From Paracoccus aminophilus JCM 7686 (GTDB taxonomy: Bacteria; Pseudomonadota; Alphaproteobacteria; Rhodobacterales; Rhodobacteraceae), in NCBI RefSeq assembly GCF_000444995.1, contig NC_022041.1:966001-1030000 (forward strand): a stretch of DNA of 64,000 nucleotides. Direction: 5' to 3'. Each line of letters begins with the position of its first letter. Position 1 is the first letter of the stretch. Shown here piece by piece: positions 28,328 to 36,183 of this stretch. The notes beneath the pieces are model-generated. The model worked only from the letters and a program-made list of their open reading frames with translations. It did not search any database and was not told where the DNA came from. Both the position numbers and the translations under genes were made by a program.

Positions 28328-28721
28328 GCTATTTCCGCTATTCCCGCTATTTTGCTCCCCGGAGGCATGGGGTCCGGTGCCGGAATAGCGGATTCACGGC
28401 CCAAAATAGCGGCGAATAGCAGCAGAATAGCGGCGAAAACCCCGGGAATAGCGGGAATAGCGGAAATAGCAGCAGGGGGAATGCCGAACTCGGGCAATCG
28501 CCCTGTCAGCGCCCCGTGGTCTGGCCTCGAGTTCTCGGAAGCGCTCAGCAGCCCGGGAGACTTCGGCAACATTTTGCATAAGTCCGGGGTGGCGGTACTG
28601 GCTCAGGGTTTCAGATCCGCGTCATGGGGATCTGCTATTTCCGCTATTCCCGCTATTCGCCAGAAAATGCCCGCTATTCGGCTGCTATTTTGCTGCTATT
28701 CCGCCCGTCCGATCCGCTATT
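28328..28721. other. Iteron array, candidate replication origin of the element
   Basis: There are 17 copies of the hexamer GCTATT or its complement AATAGC in 394 bp of otherwise non-coding DNA. Cluster A: three GCTATT at 28328, 28337, 28346 with exact 9-bp spacing. Cluster B: seven AATAGC at 28384, 28405, 28415, 28426, 28447, 28456, 28465. Cluster C: seven GCTATT at 28634, 28643, 28652, 28673, 28684, 28695, 28716. Many copies extend to CCGCTATT. Clusters A and B face each other, and the array follows the primase/DUF3987 pair directly. Direct repeats with near-helical spacing are the hallmark of iteron origins, so I read it as the element's ori. Confidence 0.75.
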
Positions 28722-28724
28722 CCG

Positions 28725-28865
28725 ATGAGCGCTCCTGTGAACCGCTTCTCGTCGGGAAGTGGTTTCGTCCGGCAGCGGATGCCCCTCACGCCCAGCGCGG
28801 CGCTTCGCCTTGCAGCCGATCTGCTGCGGCCCATTCCCATTCCCGAGAACGAGGCTGACATATGA
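28725..28865 (+). CDS. Small coupled protein after the iteron array
   Basis: A 46-residue frame starting at ATG 28725 (MSAPVNRFSSGSGFVRQRM...) follows the last iteron by three bases, and its TGA overlaps the ATG of the DUF2786 gene at 28862. The overlap suggests translation, but no clear ribosome-binding site is visible and no family is recognised. If translated, its expression would be sensitive to occupancy of the last iteron. Confidence 0.5.
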   Translation: MSAPVNRFSSGSGFVRQRMPLTPSAALRLAADLLRPIPIPENEADI

Positions 28866-29806
28866 ACGCCCATGCCAAGGCGTCCAAACTGGACACGGAA
28901 AAACTGCTCAAGCTCCGCGCCCTGATGGAGAGAGGCGCGACCGAGGGCGAGCGCGCGGCGGCGAGGTCGCGGGCCGAGGTGCTGGCGGCAAAGGCTGGCC
29001 TAACCCTCTCGGCGGCTCTGTCCACATTGGACGCGACACCAGCCCCGCAGCCATCCAGTTTCTTCGCGGGTTTTGATGATTGGATGGAAGCCAAGGAGCC
29101 CGGCTACAAAGCCCGCGAGGCCGTGCGCCGTGCCGAGAAGGAGGCGAAGCGTCGGGCCCGCTGCAAGGAGCTGCTGGCGCTCTATGGCTCTGTGGATGCT
29201 GTCTTCGAGCCGACGCCGCTGGAGGCCGCGCTGCGAGATGCCCTTGAGCCGCTGATGGACCCGGCCAATACGCTCTGGGGCTATCGGGGTTTCAGCTTCC
29301 GGGCCGGACCGACCCCCGAAATGTGGGTAGCCATGCGCGCCGCTGTCTCGATGCCCTCGACGGTTCAAGAGGCGTGGGCGGCCTATCAGGCGAAAGAAGA
29401 GTTGATAGAGCACCGGATTGCCTTCTCGCCGGACTACACGTCGTGGCAATGGGAGGATGCGTGGAGTTCCGCGCTTGAGCACCTTCTGGACAACCTGCGC
29501 GACCCGTCGGTGGAGGGCATCTCCGCGCGGCTGAAATGGCTGGAACACCGCGCCAATCATGAGATGGTCCCCGACCCGGATCAGGAGCGGGCTCTGGTGG
29601 CATCTCTGCAAGCTGATTTCGCGGCGTTCGTCCAATCTGGACAGTCCGCACCCCAGCGTCCCGCCGACCGCCGTGCTACCGTCCTCGACCTGCTGCGCGC
29701 TGGGCTTGCCCTCTCAGATCGGGAGATTGCCCGCCGCGCCGGGGTCAGCCCTCAGACAGTCGGCAACATCCGCAAGCGTCACACCAATCAGGAGACCGCC
29801 GCATGA
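28862..29806 (+). CDS. DUF2786-domain protein with C-terminal helix-turn-helix
   Basis: The 314-residue protein begins with a DUF2786-like helical domain (about 10-45: LLKLRALMERGATEGER...AEVLAAKAGL). A long, mostly helical middle is rich in charged residues. A helix-turn-helix of the LSDREIARRAGVSPQTVGNIR type sits near 285-308. DUF2786 proteins are frequent in phage and plasmid early regions. The HTH makes it a candidate iteron-binding or transcriptional regulator; it is encoded immediately next to the array. It overlaps the genes on both sides. Confidence 0.75.
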   Translation: MNAHAKASKLDTEKLLKLRALMERGATEGERAAARSRAEVLAAKAGLTLSAALSTLDATPAPQPSSFFAGFDDWMEAKEPGYKAREAVRRAEKEAKRRARCKELLALYGSVDAVFEPTPLEAALRDALEPLMDPANTLWGYRGFSFRAGPTPEMWVAMRAAVSMPSTVQEAWAAYQAKEELIEHRIAFSPDYTSWQWEDAWSSALEHLLDNLRDPSVEGISARLKWLEHRANHEMVPDPDQERALVASLQADFAAFVQSGQSAPQRPADRRATVLDLLRAGLALSDREIARRAGVSPQTVGNIRKRHTNQETAA

Positions 29807-30237
29807 GCCGCGCCGTCAGAAACTACATGCGCCAGAACGCTACCGCCATCGCCCGCAAGAGCGTCGAGAGGATGGTTATCATGAGCGACGGCGGCGGCTA
29901 TATCCGGCCACAGCATGAACTGGCGAAAGCTGCCCTGTTCCGTGCGCTGGAGCGCCATTGCCGCAAGTCAGGCAGCCCGACGATTATGTCGCTGACGCTG
30001 CCCGAGGTAGCGGCCTTCATCCCCGGCAAGATTGATCCAGATTGGCTGCCGCTGTTCTGGATCGCGATTGTCTCGGACGAGGCGAGCAACCTTGCATTCG
30101 GGATTTCTCAGGAAGGCGACCCGGCATTGAGCCCGCAAATTACCCGCGCCTATGCGCAAGCCACCGCGCAGCGCTTGGCCTGCGAGAAGCTGCTGACGAT
30201 GACGCATTCGATAGGTGAGGTTGCAGGCAATGCTTAG
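29803..30237 (+). CDS. Hypothetical protein at the end of the early operon
   Basis: The 144-residue protein starts in an ATGA overlap with the DUF2786 gene. It is helical, with the internal pattern SLTLPEVAAFIPGKI and no membrane segment. I do not recognise a family. It is the last gene of the coupled chain that runs from 25023; its end overlaps by four bases the end of the convergent DUF488 gene. Confidence 0.7.
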   Translation: MSRAVRNYMRQNATAIARKSVERMVIMSDGGGYIRPQHELAKAALFRALERHCRKSGSPTIMSLTLPEVAAFIPGKIDPDWLPLFWIAIVSDEASNLAFGISQEGDPALSPQITRAYAQATAQRLACEKLLTMTHSIGEVAGNA

Positions 30238-30596
30238 CATGAGGGGCAGAGCACATCGCGCAACACAACGGCCTCATTGTGCTCTTGGTCTTTCGCGCCG
30301 TAGATCAGGGTAACCCGTCCGGCCTTTGCGAGTTGCCGGAGATGGGTCAGTTGCTCCGAATGGCTTTCCAGCTCATGAAGGTATCGGGAGCGGAACTCGT
30401 CCCACCGCGCCGGATCGTGATTGAACCATTTCCGGAGCTCGTCGCTGGGCGCAATCTCCTTCATCCACTCACTGAGCGCCGCTTTCTCCTTACTGACACC
30501 TCGCGGCCAAAGCCTATCGACCAAAATGCGCAAACCGTCACTCGGCGATGCTGGCTCATAGGCCCTCTTCAGCAAAATAGTTGGTGCTGTGCTCAC
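30234..30596 (-). CDS. YeaO-like DUF488 family protein
   Basis: The 120-residue protein shows the family core RAYEPASPSDGLRILVDRLWPRG, the helical SEWMKEIAPSDELRKWF and the late strand VTLIYGAKD. Biochemical function is unknown in this family. It is the only gene here reading leftward between two phage-type operons, convergent with the early operon and divergent from the ejection-like gene, so it looks like a moron: an independently expressed cargo gene. It carries its own start at ATG 30596. Length is typical and it looks intact. Confidence 0.88.
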   Translation of the reverse strand: MSTAPTILLKRAYEPASPSDGLRILVDRLWPRGVSKEKAALSEWMKEIAPSDELRKWFNHDPARWDEFRSRYLHELESHSEQLTHLRQLAKAGRVTLIYGAKDQEHNEAVVLRDVLCPSC

Positions 30597-30672
30597 CCTG
30601 TGACCTCGCGCGCCATATGCTTCGATTCCGAGCTTATCACACCGCGAAGATTGGCGTGATTTCGTTTTTTGT

Positions 30673-30686
30673 GGTATCTATATACC
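30673..30686. promoter_or_regulatory. Inverted repeat before the ejection-like gene
   Basis: GGTAT-CTAT-ATACC is an inverted repeat in an AT-rich stretch 30 bp upstream of the ATG at 30716 and after a TTTTTT run. It could be an operator for a late-gene activator or repressor. Evidence is structural only. Confidence 0.35.
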
Positions 30687-30715
30687 TGCAGTTTTGGCAG
30701 TTTGCAGGATCAGAT

Positions 30716-33613
30716 ATGCGTGCAGTCCACCAAGGAAAGAACGACCTTCTCGCTATGGCCCTCGACCGGGCTTTCGCTCTCAATGAGGCTCCCGAGGCTT
30801 CCCGGCCCATGGGCATCATTGATGCTCTCACAGCGCCGCGCCCGGCAAAGAAACCGGCCCGCAAGGACAGCGTGGTCAATGCTCTGACCGAGGCGCTTGT
30901 CCCGCGCCCCAGCAATCCCGTGGCCCTCAGCAGTGCGCCGGGCGATTTGGCGAGAACGAATGCGCCGCCGTCCAAACTGGACGCCTTCCGCCTGAGCTAT
31001 CCGCAATATGCGCAGATCCCCGACGACCAGCTTGCCGATGCGCTCTATGGCAAGTTTTACGGGAATATGCCGCGCGACCAGTTCAATCAAGCTATCGGCG
31101 CGCCCGCAGGTCAGGCCGCCCAGCAGCCCAGCGCGGACCGGCCGCAGACCTTCGAGATTCAAGGGCCGGACGGTCAGACCTATGAGGTCCAAGCACCGAA
31201 CCAGCAGGCCGCGCTTGATGGCTTCCACAGGCTCACGGGAGGCAACGCGCAGACCTCCGGCCCATGGGTTGATTTCGCGTCAGCCCCGCAAGGTTCCGGC
31301 CCTTGGGAGCAATACCAGACCGGCGGCCAAGGCGGCCAGCCCTCGACCTATGACGAAATCATGGCCAAGGCGCGAGAGCTGCAAGCGGCTGGTCGCGTCG
31401 AGGATGCTCAGCGGCTCACGCGGATTGCCGAAGAGCGCCGGGCCGCCGCCCAGCCCCAGCCAGCGCAAGCCTCCTATGCCGACATCATGAAAGCCCTGCG
31501 CAATGCCGATGCGGCGGGCGACACCGCCGCCGCGACCCGGCTCGCCCAGATGGCCAAGGAGGCGCAGGCGCGTGAGCAGCAGGCCCCAGCCACGGGCGGC
31601 TCATGGCGTGACGCTCCCGTTGTGTCTGGTAGCTCGTGGCAGGACGCCCCGATTGTTGAGCTCGATGGACCGGACGGCACAGACGACCAGACCATGAGTG
31701 CGGCCATGCAGAAAGTCTACGGCGCGCCCACGCAGCCGGCGCAGGCCGCGCCGCTCGACAACTCGCTGGAAGGCCGGAAAGCGCGCTGGGCGGCTCTTAA
31801 GGACGGCAGCCTGCAGCCCTCACCGGAAAGCCTCGGTCGGCACGCGGCGGCCAATGCGATTGGCGAGGTGCAGCAGCAGTCAAGGGAAGCGCCCCGATGG
31901 GGGCTCTTGGACTATCTCACTGGCGGGCGTGGCGGTGCAACCATGGACGCAGTTGGCGCCGGGGCGGCAGGAGCATCACGCGGCATCACGGGTATTCTCG
32001 ATGTGCCCGGCGCGGCCCTGAACGCAGGGTCTCGCGTCGGGGCATGGGCTGCGGAAAAGACCGGCCTTGCCACGCCCGAAGAAGCCAGCGCTGCAAGCGG
32101 TGTGGTGAACGAGCTTGCCAAGACCACCCGGCTTGGATCCGGGAACAGCTACCGGGCGGCGGCGGCGGAGGCCACAGGCGGCGCTTCGGAGTTTCGTGGC
32201 GATTCCCGTTTCGCCAAATATGCGGGGACGGTCGGGGAGTTCCTGCCCTCTGCGCTTCTGAGCCCCGGCAATGCCCTGCGCAACGCGCTGACCTATGGGG
32301 TCGCTCCTGGGCTTGCATCGGAAGCCGCAGGACAGGCGACAGAAGGGACGAAGCTGGAACCGTGGGCGAGGCCGATTGCGGCAATCACCGCCTCAGGGCT
32401 TGCGGGACTGGCTGAAAAAGGCGTGCGCGCACTAGTCAGCCCTCACGGGGGAGCCGATGCGGCACGGCTGGATCTGGCACGGGTGCTCGATGAGGCTGGC
32501 GTTCCGGTCTCCGCCGGGCAGCGGACGGGGCATGAAGGCCTGATGAGGAAAGAGGGGCTTACCCGGGCCGGGCAGGAGTTGAACCAAACGCAGCGTGAGG
32601 CGCTGACCAAGGCCGCCCTGAAAACGGCGGGCACTGATGCCACCCGAGCAACCCCGGAAGTGCTGGCCTCGACCGCCCAGCGCATTGGTGCTGAATTCGA
32701 TGATATTGCTCGCGGTGTCGCCGTCGCCCCAACGCCATCCACCGCACAGGCACTTGCTGAGGCCAACCACGCCTATCAGCAGCTCGCGCCTAAGGCTTCG
32801 CAGGCTCCGCTCCTGAAGGAGATCGGTCGTCGGGTATCTGAGGCCGCCCAGACCGGCAGCAGCATTCCAGCCAACGTGGTGAACTCGTGGCGCTCCAACC
32901 TCTCCAAGCTCACGACCAGCGCCGACGGCGCGACCAGATCGGCGGCCATTGAGGCGATGGGCGCCCTCGATGACGCTATGACCGCCACCCTGCAGGGCCT
33001 TGGGCGAGCCAAGGACGTTCAACGGCTTGCCGTCGCCCGGGAGCAGTGGAGGAACTTCCTTGCCATTCAGAAGGCGGCCACCGGCGCGGGGGAAGAGGCC
33101 GCCGTGGGCATTATCTCGCCCTCGGCGCTTCGCAATGCCGTGGTTCAGCAGGGGCGGTCCTCCTACGCGCAGGGCGGCAGAGGCGAGCTGGGTGAGTTGG
33201 CCCGAGCAGCAGAAGGTGTGATTAAGCCTTTGGGCTCCTCTGGGACCGCCGAAAACCTTCGGGCTATGGGCCTTCCCTCCGTAGGCTGGACCAGCTTGGG
33301 AGCCGGTGCTGGTGCATACTTCGGTGGCGGCCCAGCCGGAGCGTTGGTTGGCTCGATGGTGGGCGCGGCAGCGCCCGCGATGGTGGGGGCGGCCCGCATG
33401 TCCGGCCCCGGTCAGGCGTGGCTTGCAAACCAGCTCGTGGGGAAAGGCGTTCCAGCGTTCTCCACCAACCTGCTTGGCCCTCTCTCGCCCGCCACATTGG
33501 ACATGCCGTCACGCGGCCTCCTGTCCTATATGAGTGACCCCGAGAACGACCCGAACGCGCCCAAGGGCAACGGGATTCTCAGCCGAGTTGTGCGCGAGAG
33601 CCGGAAGAAATGA
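30716..33613 (+). CDS. Phage DNA-ejection / internal-virion-like protein
   Basis: The chosen start is ATG 30716, after an AGGAT box; an open frame extends 135 bp further upstream but crosses the AT-rich promoter-like stretch. The 965-residue protein has a Gln/Ala/Gly-rich N-terminal half with a GPDGQTYEVQAPNQQAALDG module and repeated GSWRDAP / SSWQDAP segments. A central hydrophobic helical section (about 400-560) contains VGAGAAGASRGITGILDVPGAA, and the C-terminal half is helical and Gly/Ala-rich. This composition and the EVQAP module are typical of podovirus and lambdoid ejection proteins that leave the capsid with the DNA. It is the only virion-type gene in the element. Assignment is by pattern, not by a decisive motif. 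Confidence 0.65.
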   Translation: MRAVHQGKNDLLAMALDRAFALNEAPEASRPMGIIDALTAPRPAKKPARKDSVVNALTEALVPRPSNPVALSSAPGDLARTNAPPSKLDAFRLSYPQYAQIPDDQLADALYGKFYGNMPRDQFNQAIGAPAGQAAQQPSADRPQTFEIQGPDGQTYEVQAPNQQAALDGFHRLTGGNAQTSGPWVDFASAPQGSGPWEQYQTGGQGGQPSTYDEIMAKARELQAAGRVEDAQRLTRIAEERRAAAQPQPAQASYADIMKALRNADAAGDTAAATRLAQMAKEAQAREQQAPATGGSWRDAPVVSGSSWQDAPIVELDGPDGTDDQTMSAAMQKVYGAPTQPAQAAPLDNSLEGRKARWAALKDGSLQPSPESLGRHAAANAIGEVQQQSREAPRWGLLDYLTGGRGGATMDAVGAGAAGASRGITGILDVPGAALNAGSRVGAWAAEKTGLATPEEASAASGVVNELAKTTRLGSGNSYRAAAAEATGGASEFRGDSRFAKYAGTVGEFLPSALLSPGNALRNALTYGVAPGLASEAAGQATEGTKLEPWARPIAAITASGLAGLAEKGVRALVSPHGGADAARLDLARVLDEAGVPVSAGQRTGHEGLMRKEGLTRAGQELNQTQREALTKAALKTAGTDATRATPEVLASTAQRIGAEFDDIARGVAVAPTPSTAQALAEANHAYQQLAPKASQAPLLKEIGRRVSEAAQTGSSIPANVVNSWRSNLSKLTTSADGATRSAAIEAMGALDDAMTATLQGLGRAKDVQRLAVAREQWRNFLAIQKAATGAGEEAAVGIISPSALRNAVVQQGRSSYAQGGRGELGELARAAEGVIKPLGSSGTAENLRAMGLPSVGWTSLGAGAGAYFGGGPAGALVGSMVGAAAPAMVGAARMSGPGQAWLANQLVGKGVPAFSTNLLGPLSPATLDMPSRGLLSYMSDPENDPNAPKGNGILSRVVRESRKK

Positions 33614-34155
33614 CGCGGCCCCACAATGGCCCGATAGGGAAAGAGCTTGCCGCCCGCCGAAAGGCGGCAGGCCTCACACAGGCCGAGCTTGCCCAGCGCG
33701 CCGGGGTTGGCCGGTCGGCGGTCCAGTATTGGGAGCGTGCCCCTCGTCTCGATGCACGCGGTTGGGCGGTGCGGCGCATGGCGGACGCGCTGGGCTGGAC
33801 GGTTCCGGCTTGGAAAGAGACCAGTATTGCGCGCGCGGGGGAGAAGGGTGATAGCCGCGACTGGCGGGCCGAGGTCGAGGAAGCCACAGCCCAGGCATTC
33901 GCGGCATGGCAGGCGAGAGAGGCCCAGCGCGCCAAGACGGTTCGCGTCACCTGCGGGGCCAAAACACGAAAAAACACGAATTGCCGGAACAAGAGCGAGC
34001 CCGGCAGGAAGCGCTGCAAGTTCCACGGCGGCAAGTCCACCGGAGCAAGGACACCCGAGGGAATTGAGCGGATCAGGGAAGCACAGCGGCGGCGCTGGGC
34101 GCGATGGCCTCGGGCTGAATTTAATCAGCCGAAATCAAGCGACATGAGCAGATAG
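33610..34155 (+). CDS. XRE helix-turn-helix protein fused to an HGG-motif zinc-binding tail
   Basis: The 181-residue protein has an N-terminal XRE-type HTH (about 9-60: LAARRKAAGLTQAELAQRAG with SAVQYWERA), a helical linker, and a C-terminal Cys-rich segment (TCGAKTRKNTNC...RCKFHGGKSTG). That tail matches the short HGGxSTG module common in phage proteins of unknown role, and its C-C-C-H spacing could bind zinc. It overlaps the end of the ejection-like gene (ATGA at 33610), so the two are co-expressed. It may regulate the element or a helper phage; the combination of XRE and HGG in one protein is not something I recall as common. Confidence 0.75.
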   Translation: MTRPHNGPIGKELAARRKAAGLTQAELAQRAGVGRSAVQYWERAPRLDARGWAVRRMADALGWTVPAWKETSIARAGEKGDSRDWRAEVEEATAQAFAAWQAREAQRAKTVRVTCGAKTRKNTNCRNKSEPGRKRCKFHGGKSTGARTPEGIERIREAQRRRWARWPRAEFNQPKSSDMSR

Positions 34156-34248
34156 CGCTGGGCTTGATTAGGTCAGTGAGCTGTCTAGTCCGGCTTGTGA
34201 GGTGTCCGAGGCATCGAAGCTTCCGCGTTTGCTGAATGCGCGCCTTCA

Positions 34249-34494
34249 TCAGTCCGTCGTAGTCGATGCCATAAGGCTCCGTAAGGCGCAGGCGTGAATG
34301 GCAGCCCGAATTGACATGAGGCAATAGACGACAATCGCCGTGGCGGTCAGCATGTAATAGTCGAGAGGCTGCGACGACACAGACCAATCCAAGAGCACAA
34401 AGGCGGCGAGGACCACGGGGATGCTAAAATCCCGCTCCCTTTGCGCGGCGCGGAGGTCCCTCTTTGCGTCGTCTAAAATCTCGCTTCTAAGCAT
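34249..34494 (-). CDS. Small two-helix membrane protein
   Basis: About 81 residues from ATG 34494, chosen because a GGGAGG box lies nine bases upstream on the minus strand. A charged N-terminal helix (SEILDDAKRDLRAAQRERD) is followed by two hydrophobic segments (IPVVLAAFVLLDW and YMLTATAIVVYCLMSI). There is no known family match. It lies downstream of the XRE repressor gene on the same strand, an arrangement in which superinfection-exclusion or lysogeny-expressed membrane proteins are often found. Confidence 0.65.
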   Translation of the reverse strand: MLRSEILDDAKRDLRAAQRERDFSIPVVLAAFVLLDWSVSSQPLDYYMLTATAIVVYCLMSIRAAIHACALRSLMASTTTD

Positions 34495-34536
34495 TGAAAA
34501 TCGCCTCCCGCTCACTGTCCAGTCCGAAGCTGCCCT

Positions 34537-34809
34537 CTAGACCAGAGATTGTGAAGAGGTTTCCGGCCTAAGTGAGACCCCAACTCCCTCCGCCACTTGG
34601 CCACCCTCGAGGAACTGGATTCCCCTTGCCTCCAATGCTTTGCGCAATGCCTCCGCCGTGGAGTGCTGCAACCCACTCTTCCCGGTCTCAAAACGGCTCA
34701 CCGTAGTGAAGGAAATTCCCGCGAGTTCAGCGAGTTCTCGCACACCAAGCTGAAGCGCGCTTCGGGCCATTCGAAGTTGGGCGGGGGTCATTCTGCTACC
34801 TTGTTGCAT
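34537..34809 (-). CDS. XRE-family repressor
   Basis: The 90-residue protein carries a Cro/CI-type HTH (about 12-60: AQLRMARSALQLGVRELAELAG then SFTTVSRFETGKSGL). ATG 34809 is nearest the operator; MTPAQ six codons in is an alternative. It is transcribed leftward and a small-gene operon is transcribed rightward, with nested palindromes between them, which is the classic layout of a repressor controlling itself and the opposing lytic-type promoter. There is no peptidase domain, so induction would not be by simple self-cleavage. Confidence 0.88.
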   Translation of the reverse strand: MQQGSRMTPAQLRMARSALQLGVRELAELAGISFTTVSRFETGKSGLQHSTAEALRKALEARGIQFLEGGQVAEGVGVSLRPETSSQSLV

Positions 34810-34811
34810 AT

Positions 34812-34874
34812 TTCGCTAACAGGGTAGTTGACTAAACGCCTACCCTGTATCATAACTATAACACAGTTAGCGAA
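34812..34874. promoter_or_regulatory. Divergent operator/promoter with nested palindromes
   Basis: Outer arms TTCGCTAAC (34812-34820) and GTTAGCGAA (34866-34874) enclose inner arms ACAGGGTAG (34819-34827) and CTACCCTGT (34840-34848). All are perfect 9-bp inverted repeats. A rightward promoter TTGACT (34828) - 17 bp - CATAAC (34851) lies between the inner and outer arms, so repressor binding would cover it. Confidence 0.75.
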
Positions 34875-34898
34875 CGAGCAACATGGCGGGATGGTTCC

Positions 34899-35210
34899 AT
34901 GACCTACAATCTTTCTTCGATCATGTCGGAAGCTTGGGCCATTGCGCGCCGGTTCAAGGGCAATGGCGAGACGCTGCGGGCGCTACTGGCCCGGGCGCTT
35001 AAGAGTGTCTGGTATCGCGCCAAGGTCGAGGTGCAGCGTGCGCGTCAGGCCGCCCAGCGCGCCCTTGCCGCCGCTGTTCAGGTTGGGGCGATGACCTTCG
35101 AGGCGCTGGCGGAATGGGCATTCGTCATTGAGTGCAAGGACCGGCTGACCTCTGCCGACTATGACCAGCTTGACCAAATCCGGCGTGAGATGGCGCGCCG
35201 GGAGAACTGA
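34899..35210 (+). CDS. Hypothetical protein, first gene of the rightward small-gene operon
   Basis: The 103-residue protein begins MTYNLSSIMSEAWAIARRF, a start shared by many small phage proteins of unknown role, then has a long Ala/Arg-rich helix and ends with an acidic DYDQLDQIRREM segment. It lies just after the nested operator, so it would be the first gene switched on when repression is lifted; an antirepressor or early regulator is possible, but nothing in the sequence proves it. Confidence 0.7.
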   Translation: MTYNLSSIMSEAWAIARRFKGNGETLRALLARALKSVWYRAKVEVQRARQAAQRALAAAVQVGAMTFEALAEWAFVIECKDRLTSADYDQLDQIRREMARREN

Positions 35211-35221
35211 CCGAAGCGGCT

Positions 35222-35252
35222 GCTACGCCGCTACTTCCGCTACAACCGCTAC
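35222..35252 (+). repeat. Four GCTAC repeats with 8-9 bp spacing
   Basis: GCTAC occurs at 35222, 35230, 35239 and 35248, most as CCGCTAC. The unit resembles the GCTATT iterons at 28328-28721 and is repeated in inverted form near the right end (37266-37287). It sits just upstream of the small gene at 35267 and could be a binding site for the same element-encoded protein. Confidence 0.6.
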
Positions 35253-35266
35253 AAGGGAGAACCCAC

Positions 35267-35455
35267 ATGAACGCGAGAACCGCGACCGATACCGGCTTGT
35301 CAGCTTGTCGGCTTCACGAAATCCACGATTGCCTTGCGCTGGCGCTCGATGCCAGCGAGCACGACAGGGGCTATACTGAGGCCGAGGCAGAGGCCCGGGG
35401 CTATGTACGCGCCGCGCTGCGCCAGACCCTCAAGCTGATGGAGGTCCAGCAATGA
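35267..35455 (+). CDS. Small hypothetical protein
   Basis: The 62-residue protein starts at ATG 35267 after an AAGGGAGAA box. It is soluble, helical (CRLHEIHDCLALALDASEHD) and its end overlaps the next start (ATGA at 35452). No family is recognised. Confidence 0.65.
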   Translation: MNARTATDTGLSACRLHEIHDCLALALDASEHDRGYTEAEAEARGYVRAALRQTLKLMEVQQ

Positions 35456-35721
35456 GAGCGTCCGAAATCTTGCAGTTCAACGGAGATACCCGCGAGGCAG
35501 CCGACGGTATCGCCCGTCACGTCCATGCGATTATCCGGGTTGCCCGGATGGCGCTTGAGAATGAGACCAGCGGCGACTTCCAACACCGCGAAGCCTATGT
35601 CGCCGATGCTCTGGAGATTGCCGAGTGCCTGATGGACATCGTGTCCGATGGTGTCGAAGGGCTGGCGCGTGAGACAAAGCGTGGAACGTGGCGCAGATTC
35701 TACGGGGAAGATGCAGCATGA
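35452..35721 (+). CDS. Small hypothetical protein
   Basis: The 89-residue protein is coupled to both neighbours by ATGA overlaps. It is acidic and helical, with EAADGIARHVHAIIRVARMA and a C-terminal GTWRRFYGEDAA. No signal peptide or known domain is visible. Conservation of the three coupled genes as a unit would be the first clue to function. Confidence 0.65.
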   Translation: MRASEILQFNGDTREAADGIARHVHAIIRVARMALENETSGDFQHREAYVADALEIAECLMDIVSDGVEGLARETKRGTWRRFYGEDAA

Positions 35722-35912
35722 GCGCCCGACTTCTCGAATACATCGCCAATCAGCAATGCATGGCAACCCGGCTTGTCGGCGTGCTAGAGGCGCTGCAAGT
35801 GCTCGACAATGAGAACGTCGCGCAATCAGCCCAATCCTTGCTGATTGAAGTGGCCTATGGCATGGCCGACGAACTGAACCGCGCCCTAGATAGCGTCAGT
35901 CTGCCGGACTGA
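35718..35912 (+). CDS. Small hypothetical protein
   Basis: About 64 residues from ATG 35718 (MSARLLEYIANQQCMATRL...), the last gene in the rightward operon. It ends exactly inside a perfect hairpin. Acidic and helical, with no recognised domain. Confidence 0.65.
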   Translation: MSARLLEYIANQQCMATRLVGVLEALQVLDNENVAQSAQSLLIEVAYGMADELNRALDSVSLPD

Positions 35913-35944
35913 CGACGGCGAGGTTTTCCCCGAAGCGGGGGAAA
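35895..35944 (+). terminator. Paired hairpins at the end of the small-gene operon
   Basis: GTCAGTC/GACTGAC (35895-35913, five-base loop) spans the last stop codon and is followed by TTTCCCC/GGGGAAA (35925-35944). There is no clear U-tract, so termination would be weak or Rho-assisted. The following 240 bp to the DoxX gene hold no gene I can support. Confidence 0.5.
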
Positions 35945-36183
35945 TCTGAGCCCGGCCCAGCGCGGGGCTTTGCCTTTGCGGGAGCTGGGGGCAGCTCGGC
36001 CACAGAGGGCGGGCAGGCTCAAATCCAACAACTTGTTGGCTTTACCACCGGATCTCTGGGCCTCCCTTAATGCCGTTCGCGCGCCTGCCGCCAACCATCC
36101 GCGCAGCGCGGCCGGGGTGAACCCCAGCGTTCGCACTTTTTGAGTCGCCCTATGCGCTGGGCTGATCCTGATCGGGGCCGAAC

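Noticed and set aside
28328..28721. CRISPR-like array
   Set aside because: Units are hexamers spaced about 9 bp in both orientations, with no unique spacers of 25-40 bp and no cas genes nearby.
28292..28858. 188-residue open frame with repeated AISAIPAI segments
   Set aside because: The repeats are the translation of the 9-bp iterons; no ribosome site or domain supports a gene, and real coding resumes with the coupled frame at 28725.
35855..36136. 93-codon minus-strand frame after the small-gene operon
   Set aside because: Arg/Pro-rich, overlaps the paired hairpins and the end of a coupled gene; reads like non-coding DNA.
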